Shown here: positions 35,053 to 44,265 of the stretch, in pieces | How the letters are laid out: each line of letters opens with the position of its first letter | Numbering within the stretch: the first letter of the stretch is position 1 | Source: an uncultured Ferrovum sp. | GTDB taxonomy: Bacteria > Pseudomonadota > Gammaproteobacteria > Burkholderiales > Ferrovaceae | Direction: 5' to 3' | DNA: 64,000 bases | NCBI GenBank assembly: GCA_903909215.1 | Contig: CAIVUX010000032.1 | Location: 30,691 to 94,690, forward strand | The notes under the pieces: model-generated | Told to the model about the DNA's origin: nothing | What the model saw: only the letters and a program-made list of their open reading frames with translations | Database searches by the model: none | Translations under genes and position numbers: made by a program

Positions 35053-36027
35053 TTGACCACGCCTCGACTCATTGATCTCTCGCATCGATCCCTACTTTGC
35101 GTCACGGGCGCGGATGCGGGCACCTTCTTGCAAGGCCAACTTACCCAAGACATCACAGCACTTGAGTCGCCGGTAGCCCTTTTGGCTGGCTACTGCTCAC
35201 CCAAAGGCCGTTTATTGGCCACCTTATTGGTGTGGCATGAACGTGATGCCTACTGGCTGGATGCCGCAGGCGATTTGGCCGAATCCTTAGTGAAGCGTCT
35301 TGGCCAATATGTATTGCGCTCTAAAGCATCCATCTCATCCGTTGGGGTCAGACCCCTAGTGGGGTCAGACCCCACTAGGGGTCAGACCCCCACTGCACCT
35401 ATCTCGGCACTGGGGTTAGTGGGCGATACTAGTGCCGCTCTGAGCGCCGCGGGCCTTACGCGTCCCACTGTGCCCCAGCACGCCACCTCGGGCGATATCA
35501 CCGTAATCAGCCTCTCCGCGGAACGCACGATGCTGCTGGGGCCCAGCATTGCCCTAGATGCGCTGCAAGAACGCCTGGCGCCGTATTGCACACCAGGCAC
35601 AGTGCATGATTGGGCGAGCGCTGCGGTGCGTGAAGGGGTGGCCGAAATCACCCTGGTCACCCAGGACGAATGGATTCCGCAAATGCTGAACTGGGATTTA
35701 TTGGGCGGAATTAATTTTAAAAAAGGCTGCTACACGGGCCAAGAGATTGTGGCACGCAGCCATTATTTGGGACAAGTAAAGCGCCGCCTGTATCGCTTGA
35801 GCGTGGTCAGTCGCTCGGACAACGTGCAAGTGGGTGATGCGGTTTATGGCGCAGATGCCCAAAGCCCTGTTGGCAAAATTGCCATGGTCGGCGGCCCCTC
35901 CGCAGAAGGCTGTGAAGTATTGGCCGTTCTGACCCGTGAGGCTGCGCAGGGTCCTTTGCATTTGGCAAGCCCCGCTGGCGCTGCGCTACAATTACTCCCC
36001 CTTCCCTACGAACTGCCCGCACCATGA
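35053..36027 (+). CDS. ygfZ: Folate-binding Fe-S cluster repair protein YgfZ
   Basis: YgfZ uses tetrahydrofolate and supports Fe-S enzymes such as MiaB. The signature KGCYTGQEIVARSHYLG lies at about residues 222-238 and includes the conserved Cys. The most family-like start is a TTG at 35053 (MTTPRLIDLS); the nearby ATG at 35040 is out of frame. Three palindrome copies encode [16 protein letters not shown] at residues 98-113, between YVLRSKASIS and the domain starting near GLVGD. This looks like a true extra loop. The 3' end overlaps the acyltransferase start as ATGA. Confidence 0.88.
   Translation: MTTPRLIDLSHRSLLCVTGADAGTFLQGQLTQDITALESPVALLAGYCSPKGRLLATLLVWHERDAYWLDAAGDLAESLVKRLGQYVLRSKASISSVGVRPLVGSDPTRGQTPTAPISALGLVGDTSAALSAAGLTRPTVPQHATSGDITVISLSAERTMLLGPSIALDALQERLAPYCTPGTVHDWASAAVREGVAEITLVTQDEWIPQMLNWDLLGGINFKKGCYTGQEIVARSHYLGQVKRRLYRLSVVSRSDNVQVGDAVYGADAQSPVGKIAMVGGPSAEGCEVLAVLTREAAQGPLHLASPAGAALQLLPLPYELPAP
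35344..35390. repeat. Triple palindrome array in ygfZ
   Basis: Three exact A-form copies lie at 35344-35356, 35361-35373 and 35378-35390 at a strict 17-bp period, with spacers TAGT and ACTA. Because 17 is not a multiple of 3, the copies are read in three different frames in turn: GVRP, GSDP, GQTP. All three A-form frames are free of stops, so the array stays open. Confidence 0.97.
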
Positions 36028-36905
36028 CGCGCGTTGCCCTTGCGTTGTTGTGGTTGCTGCATTTCTTGCCCCTTAGGGCGTTGGATATTTTGGGACGTGG
36101 GTTGGGTGTGATTGCGTTTTACACACGCTTTAGCCGCACCACACGAATCAATCTACACGCTTGCTTCCCACAGCTTTCATTGCAAGAACGCGATCAATTG
36201 GCGCGTCGTCATTTGGGTGCGCTGTGCCGTAGCTTTTTAGAGCTGGGTATTTTATGGTGGTCGCCGCGCAAACGTATTGAATCCATGGTGACCTTAAACA
36301 ATCTCAATCACACCGAAACCAACGGACGCCCCATCATTTTTTTAACGCCTCATCTGGTGGGTCTTGAAATGCAAGGCGCGCGCATGGGTATGGCGTTTCG
36401 AGGGGTGGGATTTTTTACGCCCCATAAAAATACCCTGATCGATAACTTGATTAGAAACGCACGCAATCGCTTAGGCGATGTAGTGATGCTGGAGCGCAAA
36501 AAAGGATTGCGCCCACTGGTGCGCGCCATTCGCGATGGGCGCAATTTATATTTCCTGCCGGATATGGACTTTGGTGATAGCGCTTCCATCTTCGTGCCTT
36601 TTTTTGGAATTCCAGCCGCCACCGTCGCCACCTTACCCTGGTTGGCCACCCTCACCGGCGCAGTAGTCGTGCCCTGCGTATGTCATCGCGCAAATGATGG
36701 AATGGGGTATGAGGTGGATTTCTTTCCAGCCTGGACCAATTACCCCAGCGGGGATGAGCCGGCCGATGTGCGCCGCATGAATGACTTTATTGAGGCACAG
36801 GGACGCGCCTATCCGGAACAATATTTTTGGGGTCACAAACGTTTTCGCACGCGCCCCAACCCCCAAGAACCTAACTTTTACCGCTGGCCAAAACCGCTAG
36901 ATTAA
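36024..36905 (+). CDS. Lipid A biosynthesis acyltransferase (LpxL/HtrB family)
   Basis: It adds a secondary acyl chain to lipid A at the inner membrane. A hydrophobic N-terminal anchor is followed by the catalytic H-x4-E motif in TPHLVGLEMQG (about residues 109-119). Then come LERKKGLRPLVRAIRDGRNLYFLPDMDFG and the C-terminal PEQYFWGHKRFRTRP, all family blocks. The 293-residue length is normal. Whether it is the LpxL- or LpxM-type cannot be told. It is coupled to ygfZ by ATGA and overlaps the convergent Nudix-ThiE gene by 9 bases. lpxC is also in this window. Confidence 0.9.
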   Translation: MTRVALALLWLLHFLPLRALDILGRGLGVIAFYTRFSRTTRINLHACFPQLSLQERDQLARRHLGALCRSFLELGILWWSPRKRIESMVTLNNLNHTETNGRPIIFLTPHLVGLEMQGARMGMAFRGVGFFTPHKNTLIDNLIRNARNRLGDVVMLERKKGLRPLVRAIRDGRNLYFLPDMDFGDSASIFVPFFGIPAATVATLPWLATLTGAVVVPCVCHRANDGMGYEVDFFPAWTNYPSGDEPADVRRMNDFIEAQGRAYPEQYFWGHKRFRTRPNPQEPNFYRWPKPLD

Positions 36906-37865
36906 AGCGAAGCGATTGGGGATAGGTGCGCTGCCTTGCCACACAGCACGCATGCTGGCAATGCCCTGCCCCCCTGCCCTCCACGCGCCTTCTAAATCAG
37001 CCAACCCCAAACCGCCAATACCAAATACAGGGATACCGCACTCCCCTGCCCAGCGAGAAAACGTTTCAAAACCCATGGCGGCTACACCGGGATGGGTGGC
37101 GGTCATGGCCACCGGACCCAACACCACAAAATCAACACCCATACGCTGGGCTTGGCGCAAATCATCAGGCGTATGGGTCGAAGCCCCCACCCAGGTAAAG
37201 TCAGGACGCTCTGTGCAGCTGCTCAGTTGCTGGGCGCTTAAGTGCACCCCATCGGCCCCTACCGCACGCGCCACATCTGGGTTGCCATTGATGAGTACAC
37301 ATGCCCCAAAAGGGCGCGCCATTTTCACGACCTGCTTTGCAAAGGTCTGAAGACGTGTTTCACTCCACTCTTTTTCACGCACTTGTATTAAGCGCAAACC
37401 CCGTTGCAAGGCTTCTTGCAGTGCCTTTAAAAATGCAGCCTCTCCCATCTCATGGGCATAACTGATGCCATACACAGTGGGCAAATCCAAGGCGCGCAAC
37501 AAAGGGCCGTTGGCTGGCAACATGGGAGTAACCTGCTCGCAACCCGCACCCTGCCAAGAAAAGGACTGATTTTCTAGGGATTGCGGCGTGCCCGTCCAAT
37601 GGGTAACACGAAACACATGAAGGTTGACCTGCGCGTGCGGATAATCGAAATGCAATGTCATCCAAGGGTAAGCGCGCGTAATATCTAGGCCTAATTCTTC
37701 ACGAATTTCACGCACCAACGCCTGATGATGGGTTTCACCCACCTCCACTTTTCCGCCGGGAAATTCCCAATAACCTGCATACACTTTTCCTGTCGGCCGT
37801 TGTGCCAACAGATATCGTCCTTGACGGTCCATGAGCACCGCCGCCACCACTTCAATACGCGCCAT
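36897..37865 (-). CDS. Nudix hydrolase fused to a ThiE-like domain
   Basis: The N-terminal half is a MutT-type Nudix domain with the box GGKVEVGETHHQALVREIRE and EELG at residues 37-59. In MutT this domain removes 8-oxo-dGTP. The C-terminal half (about 145-322) is a thiamine-phosphate-synthase-like barrel (GLRLIQVREKEW, GADGVHLSAQQL, VVLGPVAMTATHPG, FGIGGLG). Such fusions are common in beta- and gammaproteobacteria, and the role of the ThiE half is unproven. I start at the ATG at 37865, two bases after the ATPase stop. The open frame upstream lies inside that gene and is rejected. Confidence 0.9.
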   Translation of the reverse strand: MARIEVVAAVLMDRQGRYLLAQRPTGKVYAGYWEFPGGKVEVGETHHQALVREIREELGLDITRAYPWMTLHFDYPHAQVNLHVFRVTHWTGTPQSLENQSFSWQGAGCEQVTPMLPANGPLLRALDLPTVYGISYAHEMGEAAFLKALQEALQRGLRLIQVREKEWSETRLQTFAKQVVKMARPFGACVLINGNPDVARAVGADGVHLSAQQLSSCTERPDFTWVGASTHTPDDLRQAQRMGVDFVVLGPVAMTATHPGVAAMGFETFSRWAGECGIPVFGIGGLGLADLEGAWRAGGQGIASMRAVWQGSAPIPNRFALI

Positions 37866-37867
37866 GC

Positions 37868-38728
37868 TTAGCTCTGCCGCCCCGCCCAGTCGCGGGCAAA
37901 ATGCCAAGCAGAACGACCACTGCGCGAACTGCGCAACAGCGCCCATTGCAAGGCTTCGCGGCGAAAGAGTTCTGGATCGGGAATAGCGGCGCCTAAAGTG
38001 CGTGCCCAATGGGTAGCAATATGCAGATACGCTTCTTGGTCGAAGGGGTAAAAGCTGACCCAAATACCAAAACGATCGGACAAAGATATTTTTTCTTCTA
38101 CTGTTTCGCTGGGATGAATTTCATCATCCATATGTGCGGTGTCGCGGTTCTCAGCAAAATACTCTGGCATTAAGTGACGACGGTTGCTGGTGGCGTACAC
38201 CAGAAGATTATTTGATGGCGCTGCCAGCGAACCATCCAACACCGATTTCAGCGCTTTGTAATGCGCTTCGCCGGACTCAAAAGAAAGGTCGTCGCAAAAA
38301 ATGATGAAGCGTTCAGGGCGCCCTGAAATGAAATCCACCACGTCTGGCAAATCCACCAGATGGTCTTTATCCATTTCGATGACGCGTAGCCCTTGCCCAG
38401 AAAACTCATTTAACAGTGCCTTGATAAGGGATGATTTACCAGTGCCGCGCGCGCCGGTGAGTAACACGTTATTGGCCGTATGGCCGTTAACAAACTGGCG
38501 CGTATTGATCAGCACGCGTTCTTTTTGCACATCAATATCGCACAGATCATCCAAACAAATGGGGTGCAAGCTGGTAATGGGCTGCAACCAGCCCGCATTA
38601 CCGCGGTGGCGCCAACGCCAGGCCACTGCATCGGTCCACTGCGGGGCAGCGGGCACAGCGGGTAGCCACGCCTCTAAGCGGGCTAATAATGCCTCCGCGC
38701 GTGCAATTAAAATCGTTAAGGGTTCCAT
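37868..38728 (-). CDS. DUF815 family AAA+ ATPase
   Basis: A P-loop ATPase of unknown function. Walker A is GARGTGKSS (about residues 92-100) and Walker B is FIIFCDDLSFE (about 141-151). LLVYATSNRRHLMPEYFAEN, a family hallmark, follows. The C-terminal part has the lid-like helices and SGRSAWHFARDW. The 286-residue length is typical. It sits between argJ and the Nudix-ThiE gene, a gene order I recall from other beta- and gammaproteobacteria. No substrate can be proposed from sequence. Confidence 0.9.
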   Translation of the reverse strand: MEPLTILIARAEALLARLEAWLPAVPAAPQWTDAVAWRWRHRGNAGWLQPITSLHPICLDDLCDIDVQKERVLINTRQFVNGHTANNVLLTGARGTGKSSLIKALLNEFSGQGLRVIEMDKDHLVDLPDVVDFISGRPERFIIFCDDLSFESGEAHYKALKSVLDGSLAAPSNNLLVYATSNRRHLMPEYFAENRDTAHMDDEIHPSETVEEKISLSDRFGIWVSFYPFDQEAYLHIATHWARTLGAAIPDPELFRREALQWALLRSSRSGRSAWHFARDWAGRQS

Positions 38729-38753
38729 GGCAGCCAGTTAAGGGTTCCGTGAA

Positions 38754-39980
38754 CTAGCTGCGGTAATCGGCGTTGATGCGCACATAATCATAAGAGAAGT
38801 CACAAGTCCACACCGTGGCCTGTGCGTTGCCACGCGCTAAGCGCACACGAATGGTAATCTCCGCTTGTTTCATGACGCGCTGACCGTCTGCTTCCTGATA
38901 ACTTTGGGCGCGCCCACCCCGATCGGAGACCAATACATCATCCAAATACAACGTGAGACGTGACACGTCCAAATCGCCAATGCCCGCATACCCCACTGCC
39001 GCCAAGATGCGTCCCAAGTTGGGATCTGAGGCAAAGAAAGCCGTTTTCACCAAGGGCGAATGGGCGATGGCGTAGGCAACCTTTAAGCATTCTTCTTCCG
39101 TAGCGCCCTCTTCTACGGTTACTGTAATAAATTTAGTGGCACCTTCTCCATCGCGCACAATGGCTTGTGCCAATTCCGTAGCCACCGCCACCACAGCCAA
39201 GCGCAGCACGCGATAATCATCACTATCCGCGCGCGATATTTCAACATTTCCCGCAGCACCGGTGGCCATCACCACAAAAGAATCATTGGTGGAGGTGTCC
39301 CCATCAACCGTAATGCGATTAAAAGAATGATCGGCCGCGTCTTCTGTAAGGGTTTGCAGTAAGGCGGCACTCACAGCGGCATCGGTGGCCACATAACCCA
39401 ACATGGTGGCCATGTTGGGGCGGATCATGCCCGCTCCTTTAGAAATACCGGTAACGGTAACGGTGCGGCCTTGCAATTGGATTTGCCGGGAAGCTGCTTT
39501 AGAAACAGTATCCGTGGTCATGATGGCTTCGCTGGCTTGCAGCCAGCAGTCCGCTTGCAAAGCGGCTTTGGCTGGTGCGATACCCGCCAGTAAGCGCTCC
39601 ATGGGCAAACGTTCCAAAATAACCCCAGTAGAAAAAGGCAATACTTCCACGGCACTTACTCCCAGCGCTGCGGCCACAGCCTCGCAGGTGGCGCGCGCAT
39701 CTGCCAAACCGGGTTCACCGGTACCGGCGTTGGCGCAACCGGTATTGATGATTAATGCGCGCGGCGTGGATTTTTTTAAATGATCACGACAGACTTGTAC
39801 CGGGGCCGCACAAAAACGGTTTTGCGTAAATACGGCACCCACGCGGCTACCGGGAATTAAAGTAATGAGCAATAGATCGCGGCGGCCCGCTTTGCGAATA
39901 CCGGCCGGTACTACGCCCAGCAGAACGCCAGGCACGCAATGGAGCGCATGGGCTTGGGGGGGGTTCAGATTAACCGGCAT
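38754..39980 (-). CDS. argJ: Bifunctional ornithine acetyltransferase / N-acetylglutamate synthase
   Basis: ArgJ recycles the acetyl group between N-acetylornithine and glutamate in arginine synthesis. It cleaves itself between Ala191 and Thr192 in [13 protein letters not shown], and Thr192 becomes the nucleophile. The oxyanion-hole segment FSTGVI (116-121) and the C-terminal VRINADYRS are intact. The 408-residue length is standard. A 59-base gap separates it from the upstream porin gene. Confidence 0.96.
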   Translation of the reverse strand: MPVNLNPPQAHALHCVPGVLLGVVPAGIRKAGRRDLLLITLIPGSRVGAVFTQNRFCAAPVQVCRDHLKKSTPRALIINTGCANAGTGEPGLADARATCEAVAAALGVSAVEVLPFSTGVILERLPMERLLAGIAPAKAALQADCWLQASEAIMTTDTVSKAASRQIQLQGRTVTVTGISKGAGMIRPNMATMLGYVATDAAVSAALLQTLTEDAADHSFNRITVDGDTSTNDSFVVMATGAAGNVEISRADSDDYRVLRLAVVAVATELAQAIVRDGEGATKFITVTVEEGATEEECLKVAYAIAHSPLVKTAFFASDPNLGRILAAVGYAGIGDLDVSRLTLYLDDVLVSDRGGRAQSYQEADGQRVMKQAEITIRVRLARGNAQATVWTCDFSYDYVRINADYRS

Positions 39981-40039
39981 AAACCAACGCTCCTAAATGC
40001 TGCACATGATAGAGCCTTTATTCTACGCCAACAGCGTCC

Positions 40040-40861
40040 TCAAAAACCCTTACGAACGAAGAATGCCCATTTGGGACGAGCGGTATCTAACCCTCTTCCA
40101 TCGGTAAAGACAGCAGAATTGGCCGTAGTTTCGCTATGCGCTAAATTAACCGCCCAGTTATTACCCAGATCCTTTTCCAGTCCAATACGGTAATCATTAA
40201 AATTCATACTCTCGTAATGTTTAACCACTTGGCGGGCGGCGTGTAATTGCAGCGTGAGCCCATAGGGAAGTTCGGGGTTAAAATTAAGTTCGGTGTAACT
40301 AGAGCCAATTGAGTTGCCGTTAGATATTAAACCAAAATCAGGGCCGGCTGACTGAGCACCCACACCAAAATAATCGGTAAATTCACGCCAATAACGCATA
40401 TTCACGCTTTTATACGCCAAGCCAAAGTAACCCTCCAAGGTGTCGTAAGTCACTCTTGCCACAGGAGTGTTTCCACCAAAAAAGGTCCAATGCCAAGCGC
40501 CAATATCGTAAGTCACATCTCCTACAGACCCTATATAGCCCCCATAAGGATCGGTTTCCATAGGAGCGCCGTAGATGGTGTAGCGACTAACATTAGAAGC
40601 CCATAATCCGATGTACCAACCATTGGGAAAATCATATTGAATATCCCCTTGCAGAGCGGGTTTTTCTCGGGAATAGGTTACTCCACGAATAACGTACTGG
40701 GAATAAAGGCCAATATTCCCTGAAAACCCACCAGCAGGTGAAATTGGTTCAGGGGTGGGCACTGCAGGCAGGACAGAGTTATCCGCGTGAGAACTGGCAG
40801 CGGACAGCAGGGCGCATAGCACAAAGGCGACCGATAGTATTAGGGGTTTAAATGAGCTCAT
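40040..40861 (-). CDS. TorF-family putative outer membrane porin
   Basis: The protein has a signal peptide (about residues 1-27, ending AASSHA) and a beta-rich body of alternating aromatic strands ending in a C-terminal Phe, as in outer membrane barrels. The block SGNIGLYSQYVIRGVTYSRE and then DIQYDFPNGWYIGLWASNVS is typical of this family. I use the ATG at 40861; a TTG lies one codon before. The substrate is unknown. The gene interrupts the secA-argJ neighbourhood as an accessory gene, with a palindromic hairpin between it and secA. Base use does not look obviously foreign. Confidence 0.82.
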   Translation of the reverse strand: MSSFKPLILSVAFVLCALLSAASSHADNSVLPAVPTPEPISPAGGFSGNIGLYSQYVIRGVTYSREKPALQGDIQYDFPNGWYIGLWASNVSRYTIYGAPMETDPYGGYIGSVGDVTYDIGAWHWTFFGGNTPVARVTYDTLEGYFGLAYKSVNMRYWREFTDYFGVGAQSAGPDFGLISNGNSIGSSYTELNFNPELPYGLTLQLHAARQVVKHYESMNFNDYRIGLEKDLGNNWAVNLAHSETTANSAVFTDGRGLDTARPKWAFFVRKGF

Positions 40862-40937
40862 CAATACTCACAGAATGTGTAATAAAACAATTCTTATTGA
40901 TTTTGGTGGTTGCTGTATATAACCCTAAATGCTTAGT

Positions 40938-40963
40938 ACGGATTGCCTATTGAGGCAATCCGT
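40938..40963. terminator. Perfect hairpin between secA and the porin gene
   Basis: ACGGATTGCCT (40938-40948) and its exact complement AGGCAATCCGT (40953-40963) form an 11-bp stem with a 4-base loop (ATTG). It lies 27 bases after the secA stop and upstream of the porin gene. No T run follows on either strand, so an intrinsic terminator is only possible. It may instead be a pause, an mRNA-stability element or an operator for the porin gene. Confidence 0.5.
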
Positions 40964-40989
40964 CATAACGCCAATTTAGGACGTACCAC

Positions 40990-43713
40990 TTAAGAGAGGC
41001 GGCCGTGACATTGCTTATATTTTTTACCCGATCCACAAGGGCATGGATCATTGCGCCCCACCTTGGCCACCTCGCGCTTAAAGGGAGCTTCGCTGGATGC
41101 GCCCACTTCGTCGTTGCTGGCTAAAGCTTCGTCATAATCGGCGTGATGATATTGTACGTTGGCAGGGGCGGTGACCACCTCTTCGGCTACCGCTTCTACC
41201 GCCGCCGGGCTTTCCACCACCACCAAACACAGCGTGCGCGTCACATCGCGCTTAATGGTGTCTAACATGGCACCAAATAACTCAAAAGCTTCGCGCTTAT
41301 ATTCTTGCTTGGGGTTTTTCTGCGCATAACCGCGCAAGTGAATGCCTTGACGCAAATGATCTAAGGCGGACAAATGCTCACGCCAATGAGAATCGATGGA
41401 CTGCAACATGACGGCGCGCTCATAGCCGTGCAGCATGGCAGGCTCTACCAGCGCAAACTTGCCGTTATAGGCCGCATTTGCAGTTTCAATAATACGGGCC
41501 AGAACCCGATCTTCATCCAAACTGGGTTCATCGCTCATCCATTGGCGTACTGGACAATCCAAACGGAAGTCGGCTTCTAATACGCGCTCTAAGCTCACCA
41601 AGTCCCATTGCTCTTCAGCAGTTTCATGCGGAATAGCTTGTCGAAATTCCATGCTCAACACATCTTCGCGCATGGCACGAATGGTATCCGAGATGTCTTG
41701 CGCTTCTAATAATTCATTGCGCTGCTGATAAATTACTTTGCGCTGATCGTTGGCCACATCGTCGTATTCCAACAATTGCTTACGCATATCGAAGTTGCGC
41801 GCTTCTACCTTACGCTGCGCATTCTCAATAGCGCGCGTTACCCACGGATGCTCAATGGCCTCACCTTCTGGCATCTTCAAGCGATCCATGATGGCGGCCA
41901 CACGATCAGAAGCAAAAATTTTGAGTAACGGATCTTCTAATGATAAATAAAAACGGCTAGAGCCCGTGTCGCCCTGGCGACCGGAGCGACCGCGCAACTG
42001 GTTATCAATACGACGCGATTCATGACGCTCTGAACCGATGATATGCATGCCGCCGGCGGATAACACCGCGTCATGGCGCGCTTGCCATTGACTGCGCACT
42101 TCTTTGGTTCGCAGATCTTTTTCTGCATCGGAGAGTGTTGCATCGTCGCGAATGGCACGAATATCTGTTTCTGGATTGCCGCCCAATACAATATCCGTAC
42201 CACGACCGGCCATGTTGGTAGCAATGGTAATCACACCCGGACGTCCCGCTTGAATAACGATGTCTGCCTCGCGCGCATGCTGCTTGGCGTTGAGCACTTG
42301 GTGATCTAATTTATGTTGCGTCAAAACATCCGAGAGCAATTCAGAACTCTCAATGGAGGTGGTGCCCACCAACACCGGTTGCCCCCGTTTCTGGCAGTCT
42401 TCAATATCCAAAATAATGGCGTTGTATTTTTCTTTTGCACTGCGAAACACTTGGTCCATACGGTCTTCGCGCACCATAGGGCGGTGCGTGGGTACGATAA
42501 CAGTTTCTAAATTGTAAATATGTTGAAATTCGAAGGCTTCTGTATCGGCCGTCCCCGTCATGCCCGAGAGCTTGCCATACAGTCGGAAATAATTTTGGAA
42601 CGTGATGGAGGCCAAGGTTTGTGATTCATTTTGAATCTTGACGCGCTCCTTGGCTTCTACTGCTTGATGAATACCCTCAGACCAGCGCCGACCGGGCATC
42701 ATGCGTCCGGTAAATTCGTCCACGATAATCACTTCATCTTCTTGCACCACGTAATGCTGATCGCGGTGATACAAGGTGTGGGCACGCAGTGCGGCATAGA
42801 CGTGATGCATCAGCATGATGTTGGCAGGCTCGTACAGACTAGCCCCTGCGGCCAATAACCCGGCTTGGCTCAGCAAAGTTTCAGCATGCTCATGACCGGC
42901 CTCAGAGAGCATCACCTGGTGAGCCTTGAGGTCCACCAGATAATCGCCCTCACCCTCTTCAGCCGCCTGCGCTTTAAGATTGGGTATGAGGGCATCAATT
43001 TGACGGTACAGTTGCGCACTGTCTTCGGCTTGCCCTGAAATGATTAACGGTGTGCGTGCTTCGTCAATCAGGATAGAGTCCACCTCATCCACAATGGCAT
43101 AATTGAGCGTGCGCTGAACGCGCTCGGCGGCTTGCGTTACCATGTTATCGCGCAGGTAATCAAAACCGAATTCGTTATTGGTCCCGTAGGTAATGTCAGA
43201 AGCGTAGGCCGCTACTTTTTCATCATGAGACATTTGGGACAAATTAACACCCACTGTCAACCCTAAAAACTGATGCACTCTGCCCATCCATTCCGCGTCG
43301 CGACGGGCCAAGTAGTCATTCACCGTCACCACATGAACGCCGCGTCCTGAAAGCGCATTTAAGTAAGCAGGCAAGGTAGACACCAAGGTCTTGCCCTCAC
43401 CGGTGCGCATTTCTGAAATCTTGCCCTGATGCAGCACCATGCCACCCACCAATTGCACGTCAAAGTGGCGCATACCCAGAACGCGCCGACTGGCTTCACG
43501 CATCACAGCAAAAGCTTCGGGCAGCAAGTCGTCCAGTGTTTCGCCGGCACTTAAGCGTTGGCGGAACTCACCGGTCTTGGCTTGCAGCTCAGCATCATTT
43601 AAGGCGCTAAGCCCAGGCTCGAGGGCGTTGATGAGGGTTACATTCTTGCGATACCCCTTAAGCAAGCGCTCATTACGGGAGCCGAAGATCTTTTTCAGGA
43701 CATTGGTGATCAT
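40990..43713 (-). CDS. secA: Preprotein translocase ATPase SecA
   Basis: SecA drives secretion through SecYEG. The first nucleotide-binding fold has [11 protein letters not shown] (Walker A) and [16 protein letters not shown] (DEAD-type box). The preprotein cross-linking, helical scaffold and helical wing regions follow. The C-terminal zinc motif [14 protein letters not shown] ends the protein and serves SecB and phospholipid binding. I start at the ATG at 43713 ([16 protein letters not shown]), giving 907 residues. The frame extends upstream but overlaps the dciA start region. Confidence 0.97.
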   Translation of the reverse strand: MITNVLKKIFGSRNERLLKGYRKNVTLINALEPGLSALNDAELQAKTGEFRQRLSAGETLDDLLPEAFAVMREASRRVLGMRHFDVQLVGGMVLHQGKISEMRTGEGKTLVSTLPAYLNALSGRGVHVVTVNDYLARRDAEWMGRVHQFLGLTVGVNLSQMSHDEKVAAYASDITYGTNNEFGFDYLRDNMVTQAAERVQRTLNYAIVDEVDSILIDEARTPLIISGQAEDSAQLYRQIDALIPNLKAQAAEEGEGDYLVDLKAHQVMLSEAGHEHAETLLSQAGLLAAGASLYEPANIMLMHHVYAALRAHTLYHRDQHYVVQEDEVIIVDEFTGRMMPGRRWSEGIHQAVEAKERVKIQNESQTLASITFQNYFRLYGKLSGMTGTADTEAFEFQHIYNLETVIVPTHRPMVREDRMDQVFRSAKEKYNAIILDIEDCQKRGQPVLVGTTSIESSELLSDVLTQHKLDHQVLNAKQHAREADIVIQAGRPGVITIATNMAGRGTDIVLGGNPETDIRAIRDDATLSDAEKDLRTKEVRSQWQARHDAVLSAGGMHIIGSERHESRRIDNQLRGRSGRQGDTGSSRFYLSLEDPLLKIFASDRVAAIMDRLKMPEGEAIEHPWVTRAIENAQRKVEARNFDMRKQLLEYDDVANDQRKVIYQQRNELLEAQDISDTIRAMREDVLSMEFRQAIPHETAEEQWDLVSLERVLEADFRLDCPVRQWMSDEPSLDEDRVLARIIETANAAYNGKFALVEPAMLHGYERAVMLQSIDSHWREHLSALDHLRQGIHLRGYAQKNPKQEYKREAFELFGAMLDTIKRDVTRTLCLVVVESPAAVEAVAEEVVTAPANVQYHHADYDEALASNDEVGASSEAPFKREVAKVGRNDPCPCGSGKKYKQCHGRLS

Positions 43714-43744
43714 AAAATGGAGGGCCAGAAGCGCAAAAGCTTCG

Positions 43745-43753
43745 ATTTTAACA
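43745..43753 (-). promoter_or_regulatory. Predicted secA promoter (extended -10)
   Basis: On the minus strand TGT precedes TAAAAT (43745-43750), an extended -10 element. Transcription would start near 43738, about 25 bases before the secA ATG. No clear -35 is present. Confidence 0.35.
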
Positions 43754-43755
43754 GA

Positions 43756-43761
43756 TACAAT
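43756..43761 (+). promoter_or_regulatory. Predicted dciA -10 box
   Basis: TACAAT lies 5 bases before the dciA ATG (43767). A start about 7 bases downstream of the box would fall on or next to the ATG, and no Shine-Dalgarno sequence precedes the gene, so the mRNA may be leaderless. There is no clear -35. Confidence 0.3.
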
Positions 43762-43766
43762 AGCCC

Positions 43767-44240
43767 ATGAGCTCACGACCCTTACAAGACATTCTGCGCG
43801 ACGATTCAACGCTGACCCAATTGCAAGGCCGCATGGCCCAATTGGCCCCTGTGCAGAAGGTTTGGCGGCAGGTGGTACCCCATCCTTTGGTGGATTACGC
43901 TGAAATTACGGGCGTGGAGGGCGATGCCTTATTGATTCGCGCGCGTGGTGGCGCAGTGGCCGCCAAACTAAAACAAATGGCGCCAAGCCTGACACGCGCC
44001 CTATCCCAATCCTTTCCTGAAATTAAAATCCTTAAAATTCAAGTCGCTACGCCAGAATCACCACCCATTATCCGTCATCGAACCGGGCATGGGCTGTCAT
44101 CTACAGGTCTGGGATACTTTCAGGAATTATGCGACACCCTGCCCCCCTCACCGCTTAAAGACGCCATCGAACGGTTGATTAAGGAGCGGCAGGAGCCTCG
44201 TCGGGGTCAGACCCCACCCGAGACTTCATCCGGGGTCTGA
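43767..44240 (+). CDS. dciA: DciA-family (DUF721) helicase loader
   Basis: DciA is the ancestral loader of the replicative helicase DnaB in bacteria lacking DnaC. The DUF721 core lies at about residues 5-95 ([44 protein letters not shown]). A flexible C-terminal part follows. The protein ends [13 protein letters not shown], which is built from two palindrome copies; the second provides the TGA stop itself. The 157-residue length is normal. It diverges from secA and converges on lpxC, a usual neighbourhood for DciA. Confidence 0.88.
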   Translation: MSSRPLQDILRDDSTLTQLQGRMAQLAPVQKVWRQVVPHPLVDYAEITGVEGDALLIRARGGAVAAKLKQMAPSLTRALSQSFPEIKILKIQVATPESPPIIRHRTGHGLSSTGLGYFQELCDTLPPSPLKDAIERLIKERQEPRRGQTPPETSSGV

Positions 44241-44244
44241 CCCC
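44203..44244. repeat. Inverted palindrome pair at the dciA 3' end
   Basis: Copies lie at 44203-44215 (A form) and 44232-44244 (T form), 16 bases apart and inverted. The first is read as GQTP. The second is read in the one frame that stops (GGG GTC TGA), so its TGA at 44238-44240 ends dciA. The pair could form a 13-bp stem between dciA and the convergent lpxC. An A run, not a T run, follows on the plus strand. Confidence 0.95.
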
Positions 44245-44265
44245 CCAAAAAAAATAGACAGGCCC

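Noticed and set aside
35344..35390. Triple palindrome as a small CRISPR-like array
   Set aside because: Spacers are only 4 bp, the unit is 13 bp, it lies in frame inside ygfZ, and there are no cas genes in the window.
37866..38063. N-terminal extension of the Nudix-ThiE frame
   Set aside because: It lies entirely inside the DUF815 ATPase gene. The Nudix family start MARIEVVAAV fits the ATG at 37865 directly after that gene's stop.
40881..40898. Fur-box-like AT-rich near-palindrome before the porin gene
   Set aside because: It is too imperfect against the Fur consensus to call. AT-rich promoter sequence gives such matches by chance.
43714..43809. N-terminal extension of secA
   Set aside because: It overlaps the start of the divergent dciA gene and the predicted promoters. 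SecA proteins begin at the internal methionine used here.
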